Source: Unio delphinus
Lineage: Eukaryota > Mollusca > Bivalvia > Unionida > Unionidae
Assembly: GCA_029339505.1 (NCBI GenBank)
Contig: JAQISU010000114.1
Coordinates: 2,280,501-2,344,500 of the forward strand
Direction of reading: 5' to 3'
Length of the DNA stretch: 64,000 nucleotides
Position numbers and translations under genes: made by a program. This document shows positions 21,300 through 33,764 of the stretch, in pieces. Positions within the stretch are counted from its first letter, which is position 1. Every line of letters starts with the position of its first letter. A model generated the notes under the pieces. It ran no database searches. It had not been told where the DNA came from and saw only the letters and a list, made by a program, of their open reading frames with translations.

Positions 21300-23472
21300 A
21301 TGTTCGCTGTTATATATTTCTATGAAGACAAGAGTGTGGACATTGTTAACAAAAATAAAATAAAATCAACCTCTAGTGATTTACACGTCGGTACTGATGT
21401 TAAAGTCCAGTACGAAACAGAAGACATCGATGAAAGTGGGAGGGATATTAGAAGATTTCAGGATTATGAAGGACTGGTTCTTTGCCTTGAAAAAGGTAAG
21501 TGACGTTTAATCATTTCGTTCTACTATTTTCACATATGTTATGCTCAGTGTGTGGAAAAGGGATACGATTAAATCAGAATAATTCATGCTCTTAGACCCT
21601 CTATTTTACAGACGTACATACTTTTTAAATTTAAAGCTATTCGCCATCAAAAAAGCTAATAGAAAACAAACCAAAAAACTTCTTTGAAATTTGATACATG
21701 TATATTATGGTCATCATCTAAAGCTGCACATATTGACACATCTTTGTGTTCTCATGGATTTTGTAAGAGTTTACCTTTGGAACTTGCATGGTATATGGAT
21801 ACATAACTTAATGCATGACGGCTAGAATTTCGTGAATGCAGCTAACTCTCGCCGTTATATACCTTGCTGTGAAACTAATTGGCACGTCATACTGACAAAT
21901 GTTTATACTCGCACAGCCCTCAAAACATTATGCACTCTTGTTTTCTTTACTATAGATTAATCATATCTCCGTCATTGGGTAGGGGTAGGATACGCGGAAG
22001 AGGGGTGGGTATATTTAGGAAGTGTGTATTCACTCGGTCACCGTGTATCAACTTTTGGAAAGACTATTCGCACGGCCGCCGCGTGCCCGCAATATCAAAG
22101 ACTATACGCACGGCGACCGATCAATGCATTAGGGACGAGTCCAAAATATTCCGAATGATGTAGACTCTAGCTGCTAAACATAACATATATACCCATCAAT
22201 ACCATTACAAGTTTGGCGGCTGATTTATCGGACTACAAAATAACACGACCATAAAAAAAAACGGTTCCTTGGTATCTATTTTGTATGGCGGCCATGTACT
22301 ATATTTTACAATGACTTTTCTCATGTTTGACGTTCGCTTGTTCGCTAACAATATTCGCACTGCGACCAGCGTCTGTCTCAGTTTGGATTACAATAATTAT
22401 GATATGGTGTGCAATTAACAATTAAAGGCTAGTCCGTGAATTACCGGTTTTCCCATGAGAAAAAATGTTGATAATTCGATTATACTGTAACATTGCAGAA
22501 TTTTTATTTAAATAGACAGCCAAAACATAAGTGTAGAAATATCACCACCAACATATCAGTCACTGCAGATGAAACATGATGCAGATATATCATGCAAAAG
22601 ATTCAAGATCGAATACCACTCAAATTGTTTTTTATTTTTTTCATTTTTAGTAAATATGTACAAAGGCATCTTTAATTGAGAAAGAATTATGTTACTTGGA
22701 TTTACTTTGTTAATGTACATTTTCAGGCCCAAAAAAAAGTAAATACATGTTTCCAGTTGGCCGACGTTCCCTGTTTCTCGTTGCTGACCCTAGCACTTTT
22801 CCCCACCCCCACCCCCAATTTTTTTTTTTTAGTTAAAAAAAATCACATTGCCGAAATTGATTTGTGCATCTAATTAGCCGGTTCTGCCCAGTACTTTCAA
22901 GCGCTTGAATTATTATTTGATTTATATATAACGTTTACAAAAAGAAATAAAATATTTTAAATCTAATTTTAAAACCAGTGCAATGAGGAAACACATTGGG
23001 GGGGGGGGGGGGGCCTCAGTGTATGCTTTTGTTATCTTGAAGTAAGAAAGAATTGTTACTTAGATTTACTTTGCAAATGTACACAAAACACTGCAGAACA
23101 TAAATGGTAGACAACTGACATCACCGAAGAAATCTGCTAGTTGCAAACTCTTAATGCACTTTAGACAACTGACATTACCGAAGAAATCTGCTAGTTGCAA
23201 ACTCTTAATACACTTTAGCTAGCAAACTCGTTTAAGCATAAAATGAAAAGAAAACGTGTTTGTTCTGAGTGAATGACGGAAAAGTTGATCGATTGGGTAC
23301 CCTAGCACTTTTTCCCTGCTCACCCCACCCACCCACCCCAAAACAAACTTGCACTAAGTTTTTCATTTCAATTTCAGATTTTATTTTTCAACAGTTCAAG
23401 ACAGACCCAGCTAACCTAAATTCAATGGTAAACAGGAAGTGCTTCGATTCAAAGAGAAAAATTTCCAAATGA
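21300..23472 (+). CDS. Candidate two-exon small protein
   Basis: Exon 1 (21300-21495) starts at the ATG in GCAACATGTTCGC and ends at a strong donor, AAAAAGGTAAGTG. It encodes 65 residues beginning MFAVIYFYEDKSVDIVNKNK, a layout seen at the N-terminus of some invertebrate BEN-domain proteins (weak resemblance). A possible terminal exon at 23378-23472 follows a good pyrimidine tract (TTTCATTTCAATTTCAG). It restores phase exactly (196 + 95 nt) and ends in TGA, giving 96 residues. No BEN domain is seen in the window. Alternative acceptors exist (about 22727) and the last exon may be fortuitous. Exon 1 is the better supported part. Confidence 0.4.
21496..23377. other. Probable intron, no other gene
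   Basis: Contains a poly-G run (about 22998-23012) and a 57-bp tandem duplication at about 23101-23217 (unit starts AGACAACTGACAT). Similar short blocks recur near 22680 and 23040 (GTTACTTGGATTTACTTTG and GTTACTTAGATTTACTTTG). Confidence 0.4.
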
Positions 23473-23851
23473 ATACTTTTGCAGACTGGCATGTGACTGT
23501 GTGTACATGATGAAAGACTCGGAAGCAGTATTGATAATTACACGCTTCGTTTGCATTAAATTTTCTGGAACATTGAAGAATGGTCTTCATGTGAAGCCAT
23601 GAATTTCATACAGATTTTGAACTTTAACTTGTATAGTGTGCTTGCTAAAATATGTTTATTTGCAGTATGTTTAATGATGACCTTTAAGAACTTTGATTAT
23701 TTAATGCATGTGATACGATAATTACAATAATTGAAAATTTTAGATGCATATATATATATATAAATATATATATAAATATAAATATGTCATGGCCATATTT
23801 CTTCCTGCTGAAAGCACAGTCCATGTTTCATGATTACCTTAATTCAAACTG

Positions 23852-24145
23852 CTGTGGCCTGGTGGTCAGAGCATCTTTCTTGGATGTAGGAGGTTGCAGG
23901 TTTGAACCCCAGCCATTTCATACCAAAGACTTATTAAAATGGTACTAAAACAGTTGCATCATTAGCATGAAGAAGTTAGTGTTAGGCTGATCAGCCTGAT
24001 GTCATGATAATGTGACAGGGTGGAACATCATGCTACATGTCTGCGGCATGGTGACCCTTTGTTAGATATCACTATAAACTGCCGCACTGTGGATATTGTA
24101 GCGATATGACTGAACTATTTTTAAAGCTATGTTAAAAATTAAAAT
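23852..24145 (+). mobile_element. tRNA-headed SINE, family B, old copy
   Basis: Box A is GTGGCCTGGTGGTCAGAGCA and box B is GGTTTGAACCCCAG. The body contains CATACCAAAGAC and the tail ends AGCTATGTTAAAAAT. Homologous to 16583-16904 but more diverged. Confidence 0.8.
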
Positions 24146-24365
24146 GACACACACACTGTACTTTCAGGATAGGTTTTGCTCCGCACATGCTTAAAAAGAT
24201 AGAGAGTTAATTTGGCAACCATAATGGCTTTAAGAATGTTACCATTTTCATTTAGTACCAACTTAATATTGCATGAAGGATTCTGCCGAAAACCCTAACG
24301 TTTATCTGAATTTTCTTTTGTGAGGAGTACAGCAGTGACAAGGTTTTCCAGATGGCTGCCATCGC

Positions 24366-25091
24366 TGGGGCTCGTTACAATACCACTATATTGTTACAGG
24401 TTAGACCCAGATTCATGGACGGATACTCCTAATTTGCTTTGTAACGAGCCCCTGTGGGTGTAGGGTCAGAACGCATTCCCTATCAAAAAGTTGGAATTTG
24501 CCGACACCGATTCATTACGCAGAGAGCATGGCAAGGTACAAAGGTATCACGTGCTACAAACAAAAATATCGTTGACATGTGCTCGGTACTTCTAGAAAAT
24601 AGTTTTATCCACCTATCTGTGACAATGGCAGGTTTCTGGTCGTTGTTCACATAATTAGTATGTTTAGAATAAATTGTGCATTATATTTATTTTTGAATAT
24701 TAAGTGGCTACTTTATAATATGTCCAAATTATATGTACAACTTTGTTTATTGTTATATCACGTGACAGTTTGACCTCTGATGTCATTGACATGTAGGTTC
24801 CGACAGTTGTGCAGTCACGTGACCAAGAATTGCAAATGGCCAGATCCAGGTCAAATTTCAACAACGATGTACTTTCGTCTCGTCTATCAGCAGATTAAAG
24901 ACATAACGAATGCTATGTTCGTGACTTTTTAGAAAATAAATCATATTTCTATCTATTTCAATCAGGTTAATCTCGATGAAAGATGGTTTAAGTTTGCTGG
25001 ACTGGCAAGTAATTGGGTACCCTGTTTTGACACCAGACGGTGTCGGCGAATTCCATCTTTTTGATGAGTAATGCGCTCTGACCCTACACAT
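24366..25091. repeat. Inverted-repeat (foldback/MITE-like) element
   Basis: About 57 bp from GTGTAGGGTCAGAACGCATT at 24456 recurs inverted at about 25033-25089, with about eight mismatches. A second short inverted pair, GGGCTCGTTAC (24369) and GTAACGAGCCCC (24441), lies just outside the left arm. No transposase is present between the arms. Confidence 0.6.
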
Positions 25092-25708
25092 GAATGTCCA
25101 AATAAGAAAAAATGGGGTGGCAAGGGTCAGAGGAAACTAGTCATGAGGTAGACCAACAAAATGTTCTCCACCTTTTTTCTTTAATTTGACTGGCGTCTAG
25201 TCATAAGGGTAATCTGAGTTAATTTGGTAACCAGGTATTTTTTTCCCTTCAGGTTATTGCTCTTTGTCATCATTAAGCCCGCGTCTGCCACTTTTGTTGG
25301 ACGGTCTCATTAATCGGAACATAATGTCATTCACGATTACAAATGCACCAAACGTTAATTCCTCCTGCAGTATGATAGAAATAGAGAAAATAAGTACAAT
25401 TAAACTTGTTTTTTGGGGAAATGTTTTCTAAGTAGCAATGCGATAATGCGATGTACGACGATTTTTAAATGGCAATCCTGCAAGTTATTCGTAGTAGAAG
25501 TATTAAAAACCTTTATCTCATAGACGGGCGAAGAAATATAAATACCTGACAATACCATAGCATTTTTTGTCTATGGCAACTGCAGTTCTCGTGCTTTAAA
25601 AGAAAACCATGATAGACCATCATCATTATCACAAGAGTCTGACGTTTTATCAATAAAGTACGGTGAAATGTCTGACAAAATGAAATACCCTTATCAATAA
25701 TGTTTATA
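25092..25708. other. No gene recognised
   Basis: AT-rich, with only short frames and no repeats noted. Confidence 0.45.
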
Positions 25709-26225
25709 TATAAATTCCCAATGTGACACGCAGAGTATCATGGGCCTCATCAGGGATTTGAGGTAATTAAAGGTATAATATTTTAACTCAATCACATTTT
25801 TGTCTATCAATCTTTCACTGCCTCTAGAAAAAGGAGCGAAAAATTAAATTTAAATAATACCCAATGTTGAACTAAATTTCAAGGAATGACCAAAAAATAT
25901 ATTCTGGTTATTTGTTGCAGTGTTCCGTCATTCCCAATGTCACTTGGACTCTTCCTGGTCTTCTGGTTCTAAATACACAATGGTTAGTTGCGTAGTTAGA
26001 CAACGCCAATTTCCGACATAAGGAGATAAAGGTATGTGTTATCGTATTCTTTTATTCCAACATCGTCAAATTGTTATGGACGTGATATTATTTCATATTG
26101 CTCTTATATTTACAAATCTCAAATACTAAAATACTAAAACAACGTACTCACATAATGACACGTCAATTTTAGAACGGGAAAGCTGTCAATACTATACTGG
26201 GCACCATTTTTATTTGTATTTTGGG

Positions 26226-26295
<70 letters not shown>
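26226..26295 (+). repeat. (TA)n microsatellite
   Basis: About 35 TA units. The corresponding place in copy 2 (about 49265) has only GATATATATAGAGGAT. Confidence 0.95.
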
Positions 26296-26298
<3 letters not shown>

Positions 26299-26444
26299 CC
26301 TATAAAGAAACACCTACATTTTTGTGACATTGTTTCTATTAACTGTTTATTCTATTCTTACGACGGGCAGTTAACCTAGTTTATGATCATAATTTAGTTT
26401 CCTTAAAATGAGTTTATGAAACTGGTGCAACGCCCCACCCCACC

Positions 26445-26449
<5 letters not shown>

Positions 26450-26503
<54 letters not shown>

Positions 26504-26512
26504 CTCTCTCTC
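26450..26512 (+). repeat. (CT)n microsatellite
   Basis: About 31 CT units with one TT interruption. It lies inside a frame (26416-26709) that has no recognisable protein. Confidence 0.95.
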
Positions 26513-27600
26513 GTGGAATTTACGATTCAAGAGGCGTTGCAGCACAGGTTCAACATCAAATCCCCCAGACCGTTGTTGCAAAGCAAGAGATTCCGCATGT
26601 AGATAAAATCAAGGCCAGTATATATGCTAGTCTCTTAAAACAACGAGGAATCAGTAGAATACAAAGATTCAATATCTTAAATTCCAAGGCAATATTGCAA
26701 GAAATTTAGCATTAGCTAATTTACATTTTAAAAAATTTTAAGATTGGCAAAGAAATATTGATGGTTATTTGTGAAAAATGTATCAGCACTTCTTTAGTAT
26801 ATTAGCAATAAAGTGTTCGTTCCCACTCTATTATCTTATAGGTACATCAATTTAATCAAACTTAATTCACTTGAGTTGAAAAATTGTAAAGGTCAATACG
26901 GCTTCTGAAACATCTATGAATATTTCTGGAACACATATTAAACACCACCTGCAATAATAACATATCAGCCGAAGTTACCAAAGGGTCATCTTCGCTAGCA
27001 AACGTTCCGATATGATAACCCTATATACATCTTGGTATATAGAGGAGATATTTCTGTTCTTCGTTTTCGTGAATTTCATTGGATGCGGCGGCATTCATTA
27101 AGTCAAAAGGACTCGCTTGTTGCCCATCTGAGGTTTAACTGTGTTCCTTCTTTTACACGTAAATTTGAAGATGGCTTTAGTAAAAAAGGTAAAGTAGTGT
27201 CTCATTTATAAAGTGACTATCGTGAAGATTAAAAATACAGAAAAGCGTTTTGTTTTTCTTTACTTATACGTCTTTCGCTAATAAGAATTTCTAGAGGCAA
27301 TCTCTGAGCGTGTATTTCAGGTTCTCAAGCATCAGGTCTTAAAACAAAAGTAAAAAGTGTTTCTCTTACTTTTCTTTATGTGTTATTATATTTTCCAAGA
27401 TTTCGGACTAGATAATAACAAATTATTACGACTTTTTCTCAAACCACCTACCCTCCCCTCAACTTTATTGTTATCTGTTTATCTCATCTTAATCTAGAAA
27501 CATTAGTAAGAAATATTACAAGGAGAGCTTCTTAATGTCATACGTCAACTTAATGTGTGATTGTAATCACCGGGTTTTCTTCCTAATGTAGGTAACGTGC

Positions 27601-27674
27601 ACACAAACACACACACACACACATACATACATACATACATACATACATACATACATACATACATACATACATAC
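27601..27674 (+). repeat. (CA)n then (TACA)n microsatellite
   Basis: It starts exactly where copy 1 of the duplication stops matching copy 2. In copy 2 the virus-like element begins at this point. Confidence 0.95.
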
Positions 27675-28007
27675 ACATGTCGATAAAGATGAATAAATCA
27701 GGCAAGTTAGCATAACAAAATCTTGTAAACAGACCAAACTAGCACCTCTAATTCTGGTCTAGGGGACGTATTTGTCCGTACATACAGTGTACATGTTTGT
27801 ATTAAAACTGTATTCGTCTCCAAAGTTTATTTACATAATTTTACTAAATGCAAAGTATAGCTGTAAACATGTTCCTATTAGTATTATTCTATTGGCTATG
27901 TTGAGTTATCGTCTATTTTCGTAGTAACTGTGTTCATTCTTGCCTAGTGTATGGTGGTCCGCATTCGACCGCGTGATGAACAATGTAAGTGAAGTTGACA
28001 TATACAG

Positions 28008-28015
28008 TATAAATA
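28008..28015 (+). promoter_or_regulatory. Candidate TATA box of the Mab-21-like gene
   Basis: TATAAATA in the context CAGTATAAATAGATGG, about 900 bp upstream of the ATG and 140 bp upstream of a good splice donor. Transcription would start near 28040. Confidence 0.4.
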
Positions 28016-28037
28016 GATGGATATAGAAGCTTGAAGA

Positions 28038-28148
28038 CTCTACTAAGTAGTTCACTAAGTAAGCACTGTAGTATTCTACAGAAGGACAACATAATTATAA
28101 CCAATTCTAATTAGTTCAAAAGCATCATCTTGATAAGTTGACACAGAG
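28038..28148 (+). other. Candidate non-coding first exon
   Basis: Bounded by the TATA box upstream and the donor GAGGTAAGAAC (GT at 28149). The acceptor would be TACTTCAG ending at 28902, 25 bp before the start codon. Inference from signals only. Confidence 0.35.
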
Positions 28149-28927
28149 GTAAGAACTAAGATATCTTTATTATTTTGTAATAACCTTTGTACGTCTGTAT
28201 TTCGTGACATTATACATAAGTCAGAACATGAATGTGGAAACTACATCCCATCTCAGTATTTTTCTATATTGATAACATCTAACAGACACATTTCAATAGA
28301 ATTTATATTTGCTTCTTCTTTCCACAAAAAAATTACATTTCTAGGTATGGGCTAAACTGAATTAGTGAAACCCGTTCCCAAAATTCCCGTACCCGAAAAA
28401 TATTATTCTAGATAAGTCTCAAAAACGCATCATATAAACATGTTTTTGGAATACTGTTAATTTGGTAGCGTTTAAGAAAATATATGTTTTACCTATAATT
28501 ATTAGCTTTCTGCAAAAAAATTATTTCACATTAATCTCTTAAAGAACTAACATCAGTTCTTTATTATATATTAAATAATAATAAATTATTTAATCTCTCT
28601 GATATTCTACTTGCATGTTTTGTTTGATCAAAACAAGTATTAAACTTTGTTTAGTGTGATATGAATAACTGGCATAATAATAATAATGGACACTATTTTA
28701 TACATAAACACAAACATTAACAAGCTTATTATCCAGATTCTATAGTCATGGATCTTTTCAACGGCATCAGAACATATTTCTAAATTATGGGACATGAGTT
28801 TAATAAGCACAATTAGTGAAATAGAACTCAGCAAGTTATACGTATAGATATGTTACCAGAATATTCAATTATTTATTGTACACACGTTTACATGTACTTC
28901 AGATCTTGACCAAATGCACACAGAAAG

Positions 28928-30964
28928 ATGGATTTGAACATGCCTGATTACTACAAAGAAGTTTCCGTGAGGCTGAATAGAGTTCTCGATTCAGTTGGAC
29001 TCGGGGAGGATATTCGTTGGAAGAGAATAAATATGTTTATACAATCAGAGGAAGTGTTCTCTCTCTCGATTAAACGGGGATTTAATCATTTTGGAAGTCA
29101 GGCAGAGGCAACTACGACACCCGACCTACAGTCAGATATAGATATGGTTTATCATGAGGAGTGTTACAGAGTTCTAAAGCATTTTGACAGCTGGATGTCC
29201 GTTATTCCAACACTACTTATAGTAAGTGATGACAACACACCTCCAGGGTATGTAAAGTTGCAGGACGTAAATATTCATCAGCCATGGTCTGTATATAATA
29301 TATTCGACGAACGACTAAAATTAGATAGACATGGTCGCTTCGTTCTCTGCAATGATCACAATGAAATAAAATTGGATAATCATATCTGCCACGGTCCTGC
29401 TAATACCCGTTATTACGAAACTATGGCAGCTGACAGAGTGTTGGGAATGCGACTCCATTCCTGGCCAGACCAGGCTTCTCAGTGGTTAACAAGGAACAGG
29501 CGGCACAACTGGCCATCATATCAAACGATTCGACTCATTCAGGAGACGGGTGCACTGCTGGTTCCTGTTGGTCATAAACTTAGCCAAGAACAGCATCTGG
29601 AATGGCGAATATCTATTTCGTATGGGGAGAAAATTCTCGTGTGGCTATTCAATTCAACACAATACAGGTGCTTTATTCTACTGAAAATGATAAACAAATG
29701 TTTTATAAAGCCAGTTGTCGGTGATGATGCATTGAGCAGCTATCATTGTAAAACATGCATATTTTACCTAATAGAAAACACACCGAATGCCATGTGGCAA
29801 CCTGATAATCTACTGCTATGTGTTGAATTGAGCTTGAGACTGTTGTACAACTGGACTGAACGTACAATCTGCCCCAATTACTTTATTCCAGAGGAAAATA
29901 TGTTCCAGTGCAAAGTATATGGCCATGTGCAGCATCAGCTGCTTGCTGTTCTGAGCAATCTGCTGAGACAGGAGGGTAGATATCTGGTCGGGATGTCGTG
30001 TGAAAGCATTGGACAGAAGCTGGTTAGGATTTGTCAGATTCCTCCCATGGAACTTGAATCACAAAGTCAAGATGTCATAGAAATTCTGGCGACCTCAGTT
30101 TCATTTATGTTTATGTTCCTACAACATGCCGTAAGATTAGCTTTTGAAGATGATTTGAGTTTTGAGACCCAACAATTCGATAGGTATTTTCCTTCTCATG
30201 AACCACGACGGGAAATAAACACTATATTGTGGAAATTGCGTTGTTCCATAATAGGTTCAAAACTCGCATCTAAATGTCTTTCATTGGAAAGCCCTGACCA
30301 GCATGGTCTGGATGTGGCCCATGAGCTTCTACTTTTTGGATCCTCATCCGATGTTACATCTGGAAAACTGAAGCTAGCTGCCTTTTATTTGGTCCAGGAC
30401 AACCTTCATATGTCCATGGACGTGATCAGTGAAATACACAAAACCTACAACTACAAAGTAATGAAAGCAAGAGTTTTATCTAAATACACACTTCAAGCAA
30501 TATTAAGTGAAAACCTATCAACAACGCAACTAACAAATCAATACTTTGCCTTATCGGTAGTCTATCACCCTTCAGAGATTCACTGTATTCCTAAGGCATT
30601 AATCCCAGAGATGTTCTGTTCTACAAGGTCAGATCAAGGCCCTGTATATAAACAATGTGTGAGAGTTGACCCGAAATTTTATCTCCATTTCCTTGAATTC
30701 CTATGTCATCACCGGGCGAACAACTGGTCGCACAAGATAGCTGCCCTGGACAACATGGTAAATGCTATCCGACATGAGCGTGTTGAGTTTAAGAACATCA
30801 CTCTGAACCTTCTGGCTTTTTGCCTGGCGCAAGAGGGGAGATTGACGAAATCCTACAGTATTCTTTGCAAGTCCATGAAACTGATCAAAGAAAACAACGG
30901 TGCAAAATGGCAAATAGCTACTCTCATCAATGCTGCTTTCAGATTCCTACGTGGTGTAGAGTGA
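28928..30964 (+). CDS. Mab-21 / cGAS-like receptor family protein
   Basis: 678 residues in one exon, start ATG in AAAGATGGATTTG. The nucleotidyltransferase fold shows FGS (55-57) and the acidic pair in SDIDMVY (Asp70, Asp72). A third acidic position is probably Asp169 in AADRVLGMRLHSWP, by analogy with the cGAS third catalytic Asp before its own SWP (inference). The Mab-21 C-terminal lobe follows: LEWRISIS (225-232), the zinc-type SYHCKTC (His273, Cys274, Cys277) and CPNYFIPEENMF. Residues 400-678 are a helical extension common in the very large bivalve Mab-21 sets. cGAS-like receptors sense nucleic acid and make cyclic dinucleotides, and all key residues look present. Whether this one is enzymatic, or developmental like Mab21, cannot be told here. 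Confidence 0.88.
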   Translation: MDLNMPDYYKEVSVRLNRVLDSVGLGEDIRWKRINMFIQSEEVFSLSIKRGFNHFGSQAEATTTPDLQSDIDMVYHEECYRVLKHFDSWMSVIPTLLIVSDDNTPPGYVKLQDVNIHQPWSVYNIFDERLKLDRHGRFVLCNDHNEIKLDNHICHGPANTRYYETMAADRVLGMRLHSWPDQASQWLTRNRRHNWPSYQTIRLIQETGALLVPVGHKLSQEQHLEWRISISYGEKILVWLFNSTQYRCFILLKMINKCFIKPVVGDDALSSYHCKTCIFYLIENTPNAMWQPDNLLLCVELSLRLLYNWTERTICPNYFIPEENMFQCKVYGHVQHQLLAVLSNLLRQEGRYLVGMSCESIGQKLVRICQIPPMELESQSQDVIEILATSVSFMFMFLQHAVRLAFEDDLSFETQQFDRYFPSHEPRREINTILWKLRCSIIGSKLASKCLSLESPDQHGLDVAHELLLFGSSSDVTSGKLKLAAFYLVQDNLHMSMDVISEIHKTYNYKVMKARVLSKYTLQAILSENLSTTQLTNQYFALSVVYHPSEIHCIPKALIPEMFCSTRSDQGPVYKQCVRVDPKFYLHFLEFLCHHRANNWSHKIAALDNMVNAIRHERVEFKNITLNLLAFCLAQEGRLTKSYSILCKSMKLIKENNGAKWQIATLINAAFRFLRGVE

Positions 30965-30967
30965 TGC

Positions 30968-31864
30968 AGAAATATTAGCGGAAAATAAGTACACGAAAGC
31001 AGATCTACCACACCAGCCTGTATAACGATGTAATGCTACTACTGAGGTTATTCATAAATGACTCCATATATAACAGTGTATTTTTTCTTATTGTTATTGA
31101 GCCGGAAACAATATCATTGAATGGAAATAACTATGACTATGGTGTACAACAAAATTGTTACATACCTAATACGATGTAACATTTCTAATACAACATTTAT
31201 ATAATGAGTACAGCTCAAAATGTCAGCCGATCATTTGCACTGTTTGTTGATGCAAACTGGGTTTGGAATAGTATTGAGTCAAAAAGTTAAAAATGGTGTA
31301 TATCATCCGGTGTGCTATTTGTCTAAGCATTGAAATAGTCACCAGAGACATTATTCCACAATCGAGAAGGAATGTTTGCTTTGATATTGTCATTGTAAAG
31401 CGTTGAAGTTTACATTAGTGCAGCTCCTTCTCCGATAATTGTGTTTAGTGATTTCAATCACCTTACTTTCATCGGCAAGATGAATAACAAAAATCAGAGA
31501 TTATTATGATAATGTCGTTTGATACAGAAATGTAATACTGATATCAGGCACATAAAGGGAACAGACAATTTAATAGCAGATGCACTTTAACGTGTATATA
31601 AATATATTTTTTCAAGTATACTTTGTATCATTCACAAAATATCATCGTATGTTGGTTTAACGCGTGTATTTTAATAATTGAAAAATTAAAGCTTTATTAT
31701 ATAAATCTTTCTTTATCTTTATGAGGGGAATAGTTATGAATATGTCATTTAAATGTTTGTCGGTTAAATAATAATAATGTTTTATTATTGTATTTCATGT
31801 TATTTTGATGTAACATTTTTTGTTTCACTTGATCTTGTCCAAAATTGAGTTCAGTTCTGTTTGA
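30968..31864. other. 3' flank of the Mab-21-like gene
   Basis: No coding frame of note. Probably includes the 3'UTR. Confidence 0.4.
31686..31691 (+). terminator. Possible polyadenylation signal
   Basis: ATTAAA in GAAAAATTAAAGC, the first canonical-like hexamer seen about 720 bp after the stop codon. Confidence 0.25.
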
Positions 31865-33134
31865 ACTGATTGCCTTTTTTTTCAAAAAGTAAACAACTAA
31901 ACAGAATTTCATTATTTTCTATTGTGTAAGAGCAAATTAACCAAATTATGTTCCAGATAAACATGTTGATTTGGGTCAGGGAATTGGAGATTCTAAAGGG
32001 AATTGTATTGGATATTATGTTTTAAAGGCTCATTACATCATGCAAGAAAGTTATTTTTCATGAGGTAATGGTTGTTTAAAGCAAATGCATATATTTGCTT
32101 TGAGGTCAAACATAGAACTATGTTATTTTGCGACTGTCAGAATTTATTCAGTCGTACTTTTAACTCAGTTTCATTCAGGACTTTTATTACCGGGCTTATG
32201 TGTTTAATTATCGGGTCATTTTTTGAATTATTTCGTCTAACCGTAAGTTCATTTGTTTCATTTTTCACTTTGTATTCTAGCGAAACAATTATTTTTTACA
32301 TTTTGCAAAGCTTGTAGTCTTCATTCTCTTCTTTTATTTTTATACCATATACTCGTAACACTTTGTGTATGGGTTTCAATTTTATCAAAACGGGTTAGTG
32401 GTTATTTTGACCATTGCAGAATAATTTGTTAATTTCTCTGAATTTGTTACCATAGTTTAATTTAGCCAGATTGTGTAAGTCTGGAAAAAGTATGCTAAGG
32501 TAATTAAACTAGATAAATTCTAATGTAAATGATATTCTAAGAACTATTTAATATTACGATCTGTTCTAGGTTCAATCTAGACTGCTTTTGTTTTTTTTTC
32601 TTATAATAAGGCCTGAAATTATAGCGTATTTAAATGAGATCCAGTACTGATTTCAGGATTTTTCCGAGCGCAGTATCATCAGCATGCTGTAGAATAAGAT
32701 ATTGTATATGATTTATTCATGTGAATATTAATATTTCCTGATAAAGTTGTCTACAAGTATGGGGAAAGGGTTCACCTTGTTAGCATTCCCTCGTCATATC
32801 AAACCATAACGAAGAATGTCCATGTACAATAATGTTTGAGTTGATAATTTTGTCAAACAGATTTATCCATGTTTTTCAAGTCTCCTCCAAGTCTTAAACA
32901 GCTAATACTTTACCAATGAATGGCCATCCAAAATAAGCAAAAGCTTTTCTAAAGCCAATTAAGAGAAGAATTCTAAGTACATTCTTTGTGTGTACTTGTG
33001 TGTTTGTATGTAGAAAGCATTAGATATTATAGGTTACAAGTATTTTCCACTATATATCTCCTCCCTTAACACAACCAGGTTAATAATTATTTATAATTAC
33101 TGGAAGAACCCACTTTAGTGTATTTGCTACACAT

Positions 33135-33345
33135 GCAGTTGCAATTTTGTACACTACATTTCATAACGAGATGGGTCTCCAATTTTGTACACTACATTTA
33201 GTAAATAGATGGGTCTCCAATTTTGTACATTATATTGCGTAACGAGATGGGTCTCCAATTTTGTACACTACATTTCGTAAAGAGATGGGGCTCCAATTCT
33301 GTTCATTACATTTCGTAAAGAGATGAGGCTCCAATTTCGGTTTCT
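33135..33345 (+). repeat. 38-bp tandem repeat, block 1
   Basis: Unit reads GAGATGGGTCTCCAATTTTG then TACACTACATTTCGTAAA, about five degenerate copies. Confidence 0.85.
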
Positions 33346-33764
33346 CATTCTGGAAAAAAGTTATTATACAATCCTTCTGAGCTGATGACAGTTCGCCAAA
33401 TATTTATCAAAAATATTTTACCGTTACGCAAAATTAACTAATATCCATCCAAAAAAACTTAAAAACCTAAATGTAAATCGGTATGATCCTGTGGTTTTAT
33501 TAGTTGCCATGTTTACATATGCTTCAATTTTTCAAGTCTCCTCCAATTCTTAACCAGCAAGTACTTTACCAATGAATGGCCATCCAACATAACCAAAACC
33601 TTTTCTAAAGCCAATTAAGAGAAAAATTCCAGTTACATTATATTTGTGTGCTTGTGTGTTTGTTACAAGTATTTTCCCCTATATATCTCCTCCCTTAACA
33701 CAACCGGGTTAAAAATTATTTATAATTGCTGGAAGAACTCGCTTTAGTCTATTTGCACATGCAG

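Larger units (their letters stand above)
25709..27604 (+). repeat. Segmental duplication, copy 1 (empty-site copy)
   Basis: Matches 48757-50027 plus 57161-57323 in the same orientation. Shared landmarks include TGTGACACGCAGAG (25720 and 48770), TCAGCACTTCTTTAGTATAT (26780 and 49361), CTCAAACCACC (27440 and 50017) and TAATGTAGGTAACGTGCAC (27584 and 57305). This copy holds microsatellites at 26226 and 26450 that copy 2 lacks, and neither of copy 2's two large insertions. Confidence 0.9.

Noticed and set aside
26416..26709. 97-codon frame with a Ser-Leu run
   Set aside because: Driven by the (CT)n microsatellite. The remainder has no recognisable domain and the duplicate near 49.3 kb lacks it.
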